Assembly (NCBI GenBank): GCA_013289615.1
Contig: JABCZO010000002.1
Coordinates: forward strand, 101,309-165,308
Length of the DNA stretch: 64,000 bases
Source: Gammaproteobacteria bacterium
GTDB taxonomy: Bacteria > Pseudomonadota > Gammaproteobacteria > Steroidobacterales > Steroidobacteraceae
Direction: 5' to 3'
Both the position numbers and the translations under genes were made by a program. Every line of letters begins with the position of its first letter. Positions within the stretch are counted from its first letter, which is position 1. Below the pieces are notes generated by a model that was not told where the DNA came from, did not search any database, and saw only the letters and a program-made list of their open reading frames with translations. Shown here piece by piece: positions 60,183-64,000 of this stretch.

Positions 60183-61163
60183 TCAGCCCAGCTGCGGCCT
60201 GGAACGGCGCCTGAACAGCCGTCCGCTCAGGAACAGCAGCATCAACCCCCAGTAGCCAAAGCCGATGATCGCGCGCGTCGCCAGCGACAGCGTCGCACTC
60301 GGGGAGATGAAGCCTTCGATCAATCCGCAGCCGATCAGCAGCAGCGCGCAAGCCAACAGCACGCGCGCCACGCGGCTCGCCTCGCGCTGAAAGGACTCGC
60401 GCCGTGTCGGCGCGCTCGGCCGTATCAGCGATTCACCCAGGGCGGTACCGGCCGCGCCGGCAATGCACATCACCGACAACTCCACCGGGCCGTGCGCCAG
60501 CACGAATTTCAACAGCTCGCCGTCGATGCCGAACTGGTGCGTGAAGGCGAACATCGCACCGAGCATCAGACCGTTGATCGCGGTGATGTAGAAGGCGCCC
60601 AGACCGAAGAAGATGCCGGCACAGAACGCGAACAGGCTGACGACGATGTTGTTCGATAGTATGCGCACCGAGACGATCGAGGCCGGCGCGACGTTGAGCA
60701 TGCTCTCGGTCCACAGCCGCCCGTGCTCGACGCCGTCGATCATCTTGTCGCTCGCAACCAGCGTGATCAGGTCCGGATAGGTCGAGATCAGCCACCAGCC
60801 GGCGCCGGCGCTGGCAAACAGCAGCAGCGCCAGCCACAGGATGGTCGGTCGCAGCGACCCGACAATCGCCGGGATGTCATCGCGCAACAGCCGCAGCAGC
60901 GTCGAGGCGGTGTTGCGAGCCGAGCGGTCGATGCTCGCGTGCGCACCCACATACAGTGCCTCGAGCGCGGCGGTGGCGCGGCTGCCGGGCAACAGACGAC
61001 GCGCGGTGGCCAGATCGCGCGCCAGTGCGCGGTAGCGTTCGATGTAGCGTTGCGCCGCCTCGACGTCCAGCCGACGCGCGCCTGAGGGCGACTGTGCCAG
61101 CCATTCGCCCCATATGCCGGAGCGCGATTTCATCCAGGCGCTGGCCTCGGTGTCGGCGTTCAT
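60183..61163 (-). CDS. SpoIIM-family (DUF95) membrane protein
   Basis: 326 residues. The cytosolic N-part WLAQSPSGARRLDVEAAQRY, then RYRALARDLATARRLLPGSR, is typical of the proteobacterial SpoIIM-like family. Five or more spans follow, including IVVSLFAFCAGIFFGLGAFY and AINGLMLGAMFAFTHQF. The conserved loop is GHGPVELSVM-like (AHGPVELSVMCIAGAAGTAL, the H-G-x-x-E motif). It follows the RDD gene with a four-base overlap. Its association with RDD and MoxR/DUF58 genes is widespread, although the role in non-sporulating bacteria is unknown. It converges on DUF2130 with one base between stops. Confidence 0.88.
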   Translation of the reverse strand: MNADTEASAWMKSRSGIWGEWLAQSPSGARRLDVEAAQRYIERYRALARDLATARRLLPGSRATAALEALYVGAHASIDRSARNTASTLLRLLRDDIPAIVGSLRPTILWLALLLFASAGAGWWLISTYPDLITLVASDKMIDGVEHGRLWTESMLNVAPASIVSVRILSNNIVVSLFAFCAGIFFGLGAFYITAINGLMLGAMFAFTHQFGIDGELLKFVLAHGPVELSVMCIAGAAGTALGESLIRPSAPTRRESFQREASRVARVLLACALLLIGCGLIEGFISPSATLSLATRAIIGFGYWGLMLLFLSGRLFRRRSRPQLG

Positions 61164-61912
61164 GCGTGATCGGTGCGGCCGGTCTCGAGCCGCTGACGCA
61201 GGCGTTGCAACAGTTGGGCATCGCTCAGGGTAGCGAGCTGCGCGGCTGACGACGCGGTATCGGCGCGCGCCAGGATCGCTCGCGCCAGCTCATCGCGCTT
61301 GCCGGTGTCGAGCGATGCCCAGCGCTCGAGCAGATCGTGAATCAGTTCCACCAGCGCTGGCGGCAGGCCACTGTGCGCGACCATCGAGCCGAGCTGCGCG
61401 AGCGTCGTCGCGGCGGCGTCAGAGTCCACTACCAGCAGCGTTCCGGCTGCCAGATCCCCGATGCGTACCCGCTGTTCGGTGATGAAACAGCTCGCAAGCC
61501 CAACCACGTAGAAGAAGGGCAGTGAGTCCACCAGCCGGAAGATGTTACGGATCAGAAGCGCAGCCAGGCCGGGCGTGCCGCCGTTACGCGTCACCAGGCG
61601 CACTCCGGCCCTGCGCTTACCGGGGGTGCGACCGCGCATCAGCACTTCGAGCACCGGGTGATACAGCAGGTAGATGCCGATTGCCGGAACCAGCGCCACG
61701 ATGACCAGCAGCCTGGAAGTGGCAGCCGGCGGCGACAGCGCCACACCGATTATCCTGAGCACCAGCCAGGCGCCACAGAACCAGGCCAACGCCAGCAGCA
61801 GCCGAATATGCCAGTCGATCACGAAGGCGTAGCTGCGACTGCCGGCCCCGGCGATGTCGAGTGCAACATCGACGCCGGTCAATCCGGAGATCCGCAGTTG
61901 CTCGCGATCCAC
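61160..61912 (-). CDS. RDD-family membrane protein
   Basis: 250 residues. SYAFVIDWHIRLLLALAWFC opens the RDD domain, with R and D residues at the expected positions. RGRTPGKRRAGVRLVTRNGG is the conserved K-R-x-x-G loop after the first span pair, and RNIFRLVDSLPFFYVVGLAS holds the third R-x-x-D segment. The cytosolic tail from about residue 190 is helical. It overlaps SpoIIM by four bases. Here the pair is on the opposite strand to the rest of the MoxR/DUF58 run, which suggests an inversion of part of an ancestral cluster. Confidence 0.88.
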   Translation of the reverse strand: MDREQLRISGLTGVDVALDIAGAGSRSYAFVIDWHIRLLLALAWFCGAWLVLRIIGVALSPPAATSRLLVIVALVPAIGIYLLYHPVLEVLMRGRTPGKRRAGVRLVTRNGGTPGLAALLIRNIFRLVDSLPFFYVVGLASCFITEQRVRIGDLAAGTLLVVDSDAAATTLAQLGSMVAHSGLPPALVELIHDLLERWASLDTGKRDELARAILARADTASSAAQLATLSDAQLLQRLRQRLETGRTDHA

Positions 61913-61936
61913 GCTGCTGTTTCTTGCGGGCGACCG

Positions 61937-62536
61937 CTATGGCTTCAGATTGTCGCGATGAAAACTTGCCAGCAGCTGGCCGCGGCCGATCACGTGGCCA
62001 TGCATGGCCTTGCGAAGATCGCGCTCGCTCGCCGCGCCCGGCAGCTCCGGCTTCGAGTCGAGCGCATACAGCGTGAACACGTATCGATGCGTCGTGGTCA
62101 CGGGAGGACAGGGCCCGGCATAGCCGATGGCATGGTTGCCGTTGTTTGCCTGGCGCGTGCCGTCCGGTAGTTGCTGCTGCGCCGGGATTGCCTCGGGCAG
62201 TTCGCGCGCTGTCGCTGGAAGCGCGTACAGCACCCAGTGCACGAACGGGTGATGCCGGATAAAACCAACCGGGGAGTCCGGGTCGGTCATGATCAGCGCA
62301 TAACTCTGCGTGCCGGTGGGCGGCGCGGTCCACGACAGTGCGGGCGAAATGCCATCGCCGTCACAGTTGTACTTTTTCGGGATGGTGCCGTCGGCGAGAC
62401 TGGAACTGCTCAGCGTAATGATCGCCGCGGAGCCCTGCTCATCGACAGAGGGCGTACAGGCAATCGGTGCCACGATCGCCAGCACGGCGACACCCAGCCG
62501 CTGCAATGCGCTCAAGAGACTGCGAGTGGTAAGCAC
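61937..62536 (-). CDS. YbhB/YbcL-type PEBP-like protein, probably a lipoprotein
   Basis: 199 residues. The N-terminal signal VAVLAIVAPIACTPS has a Cys that may be lipidated, though Pro at -3 is unusual for a lipobox. The mature part is a bacterial PEBP/Raf-kinase-inhibitor-like domain: DGTIPKKYNCDGDGISPALS, ALIMTDPDSPVGFIRHHPFV, HWVLYALP and GYAGPCPPVTTTHRYVFTLY (the D-P-D-x-P and G-P-x-P-P-x-x-x-H-R-Y boxes of the ligand site). Ligand and role are unknown. It lies 24 bases before the RDD gene start on the same strand. Confidence 0.88.
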   Translation of the reverse strand: MLTTRSLLSALQRLGVAVLAIVAPIACTPSVDEQGSAAIITLSSSSLADGTIPKKYNCDGDGISPALSWTAPPTGTQSYALIMTDPDSPVGFIRHHPFVHWVLYALPATARELPEAIPAQQQLPDGTRQANNGNHAIGYAGPCPPVTTTHRYVFTLYALDSKPELPGAASERDLRKAMHGHVIGRGQLLASFHRDNLKP

Positions 62537-62784
62537 GCTGCGATCATCTCAGATGAACCGGCGTTTGGGCAGCCACGCGTTGCAGAAGATGAGGGGACTC
62601 TCCGTACGCGCGTGTATCCGTCGACCCCATCGTCGGGCGTGGCTTATCAGTCGACTGTGAGATCGGCCGAGATGCTGCGCCCTGATGGGGTAGGGCGACC
62701 ACGTAATTCGGCGCTCGAGCAGAAACGTCGTACTCAGCGGCCACAGGGTTACTACGCAAATGACCACAGCCAATGACTCAATGC

Positions 62785-62804
62785 CCTAAAACGGTGATTT
62801 TAGG
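62785..62804. promoter_or_regulatory. Inverted repeat CCTAAAA-N6-TTTTAGG
   Basis: Seven-base perfect arms with the loop CGGTGA, about 80 bases before the AbiEi start. It could be a second operator or a weak terminator for transcripts arriving from the left. Confidence 0.4.
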
Positions 62805-62817
62805 CGGCTCTTTATCG

Positions 62818-62869
62818 ATTAAAGTTTGCGTATTCTATCGATATGTAATAGAATACACGAATCTTTAAT
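62818..62869. promoter_or_regulatory. Nested dyad upstream of AbiEi, probable autoregulatory operator
   Basis: The inner arms GTATTCTAT and ATAGAATAC (62830-62838, 62848-62856) are perfect complements around a nine-base spacer. Outer arms ATTAAAG and CTTTAAT (62818-62824, 62863-62869) flank them. The dyad ends 13 bases before the ATG. AbiEi antitoxins are known to repress their own promoters through inverted repeats, so this is the natural binding-site candidate. Confidence 0.65.
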
Positions 62870-62882
62870 ACATACACCAGGC

Positions 62883-63743
62883 ATGCCTAAACCTGCTTTT
62901 GACGCTGCGCCGGAGCATGGAGACTTGCGGTCCGATGAGGCCTTGAGCCGAATTCAGGCCCGTTCGCGCTATTACTTCAGGCTATCCGAATTCGCTAACT
63001 TGACCGGGCGCGCGCAGAGCACTGCCGCGGCCTATCTGGCAGTGAATCGACTGTCGAAACGAGGCCGGGTGGTTTCGGCAACTCGCCGCCCTGCCGGGTA
63101 CCTCATCGTGCCACCCGAGCACCAGAGCTTTGGCGCACCTCCCGTCACCTGGTGGATCGACGACTGTTTGCGGCCCATTGAGCCCCACTATTACGTGGCC
63201 TTACTCTCCGCAGCCAAGCATTGGGGTTCCGCTCACTACGCGCGGCAGGACGTTCAAGTCATGCTGTCCCGACCTCATCCACCGCTTTCCCCTGGGCGGC
63301 TCAAGGTGACATTCACCGCCAAAACGAATATTGAGGCTACCCCGATCATAGTTGTTAAGTCAGGCGTGGCGCCGTGGCGTGTCAGTTCGAGAGCCGCCAC
63401 GCTACTGGATTTGATACGGCATCAGTCGGACGTAGGGGGTATCGAGGCCATTGCCCGCATTGCTAAGGATTTCGCGGGCGACCTTACGCGCGAAGATCTA
63501 TTGGCATCGCTGGATGCGCTCGATCAAGCTCCAGCGGCCCAACGCTTAGGATACATCTTCGATCAATTGAAAATAACGACCTGTGCCAAGCACGTTGCGG
63601 CTTGGCTTGACGCTCGATCTGATTTCAAAACACCACAACCGTTGGAGCTCGGCACCACACTCTCGAAGCGCTTGGAATTAGATCTGCGCTGGAGAATTCG
63701 ATATGACCAGAACCGGTTGTCAATCCTCGAAGAGCTCAAATGA
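62883..63743 (+). CDS. AbiEi-family type IV antitoxin
   Basis: About 286 residues from ATG 62883; the track start at 62826 would run through the dyad operator. The N-terminal winged helix reads YFRLSEFANLTGRAQSTAAA, then LAVNRLSKRGRVVSATRRPA and GYLIVPPEHQSFGAPP, the family text of AbiEi transcription factors. The C-domain has VTWWIDDCLRPIEPHYYVAL, WGSAHYARQDVQVMLSRP and VSSRAATLLDLIRHQSDVGG. It would repress its promoter and counteract the AbiEii nucleotidyltransferase. Its TGA overlaps the toxin ATG (63740-63743). GC and codon use differ from the core genes, as is usual for defence loci. Confidence 0.85.
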   Translation: MPKPAFDAAPEHGDLRSDEALSRIQARSRYYFRLSEFANLTGRAQSTAAAYLAVNRLSKRGRVVSATRRPAGYLIVPPEHQSFGAPPVTWWIDDCLRPIEPHYYVALLSAAKHWGSAHYARQDVQVMLSRPHPPLSPGRLKVTFTAKTNIEATPIIVVKSGVAPWRVSSRAATLLDLIRHQSDVGGIEAIARIAKDFAGDLTREDLLASLDALDQAPAAQRLGYIFDQLKITTCAKHVAAWLDARSDFKTPQPLELGTTLSKRLELDLRWRIRYDQNRLSILEELK

Positions 63744-63877
63744 TTTCGGCACAAGAAATCGCCGACTGGCGTGAAGTGGCGCCCTGGAATTCTGACGGCA
63801 TGGTCGAGCAGGACTTTCTCCTATGCAAGGCGGTGGCAGCGATCTTTGAGGACAAGTTTCTCGCCGGTCAAGTGTAA
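63740..63877 (+). pseudogene. AbiEii-family toxin, truncated after 45 codons
   Basis: The frame begins MISAQEIADWREVAPWNSDG and continues VEQDFLLCKAVAAIFEDKFL, which is the N-terminus of an AbiEii/AbiGii nucleotidyltransferase toxin. It ends AGQV and TAA (63875-63877), before the G-G-T-x-L catalytic loop that normally follows within a few residues. No continuation is seen in the other frames before the window ends. Truncation by insertion or deletion close to 63875 is likely, so the toxin is probably inactive. Confidence 0.65.
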
Positions 63878-63923
63878 GCGTCATCCCAAGGCCGTCTGGT
63901 GTGCCGATCAAGAGCGCCGAAGG

Positions 63924-63956
63924 ATAGTGTCCACCTATTTGGGAAGTGGACACTAT
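63924..63956. repeat. 11-bp perfect inverted repeat near the window end
   Basis: ATAGTGTCCAC and GTGGACACTAT are exact complements around CTATTTGGGAA. An ATG at 63955 opens a frame MPEKAAELVEGLILK that runs off the window. The arrangement could be the left end of an insertion sequence with its first gene, which would explain the truncated toxin, or a regulatory dyad. Confidence 0.5.
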
Positions 63957-64000
63957 GCCAGAGAAGGCTGCGGAGCTGGTTGAGGGGCTAATCCTTAAGC

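Overview
The window reads as a high-GC proteobacterial chromosome, most likely a gammaproteobacterium. The support is the two-gene gltB/gltD glutamate synthase, the split ureDABCE/ureF urease set, a VpsP-type exopolysaccharide locus, and the RDD/SpoIIM/DUF4129/DUF4350/MoxR/DUF58 membrane gene set. A lineage near Steroidobacterales or Nevskiales would fit, but no 16S gene or marker here proves it.

Bases 1-24.9 kb are an accessory surface-polysaccharide island of lower and uneven GC. It starts inside an asparagine synthetase (asnB) and holds a GT9 transferase, GT4 and CgeB-like glycosyltransferases, a SAM methyltransferase, a GMC oxidoreductase, two FkbM methyltransferases, a GT-C membrane transferase, a flippase and a repeat-unit polymerase. 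The island is heavily eroded. It has a GT4 gene and an aldo/keto reductase each broken by one stop codon, a mosaic ORF built from pieces of two neighbours, a 1.6-kb direct duplication of the polymerase whose second copy has two one-base deletions, and IS21 and IS3 remnants. It also holds one complete IS66 element (12515-15275) with inverted ends and a perfect 8-bp target duplication.

Bases 24.9-31.1 kb are a compact exopolysaccharide operon: outer-membrane export protein, Wzc-like tyrosine autokinase/co-polymerase, PHP-type tyrosine phosphatase, VpsP-like protein, and an O-antigen ligase/polymerase-like protein. Inside it sits a small secreted Cys/Asp/Lys-rich protein with its own consensus-like promoter and terminator.

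Bases 31.3-62.5 kb are mostly ordinary housekeeping genes. gltB and gltD are separated by a striking 65-base hairpin. They are followed by a DUF1223 protein, a DedA-rhodanese fusion, a ParB-N protein, a low-GC winged-helix/HATPase/DUF4325 regulator preceded by four TTGACAA boxes, and a GNAT acetyltransferase. The urease genes are dispersed: ureG lies about 4.4 kb upstream of ureDABCE, and a threonine aldolase gene sits between ureE and ureF. A GAF histidine kinase, an Sfp-type phosphopantetheinyl transferase and an Fsr-like MFS pump lie between ureG and ureD. The YciC-like/DUF4129/DUF4350/MoxR/DUF58 run follows, then a DUF2130 protein, then convergent RDD and SpoIIM genes and a PEBP protein.

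The last 1.2 kb holds an AbiE-type toxin-antitoxin locus. The antitoxin is complete and preceded by a dyad operator candidate. The toxin frame closes after 45 codons, just before an inverted repeat at the window end. No tRNA, rRNA or CRISPR array was seen.
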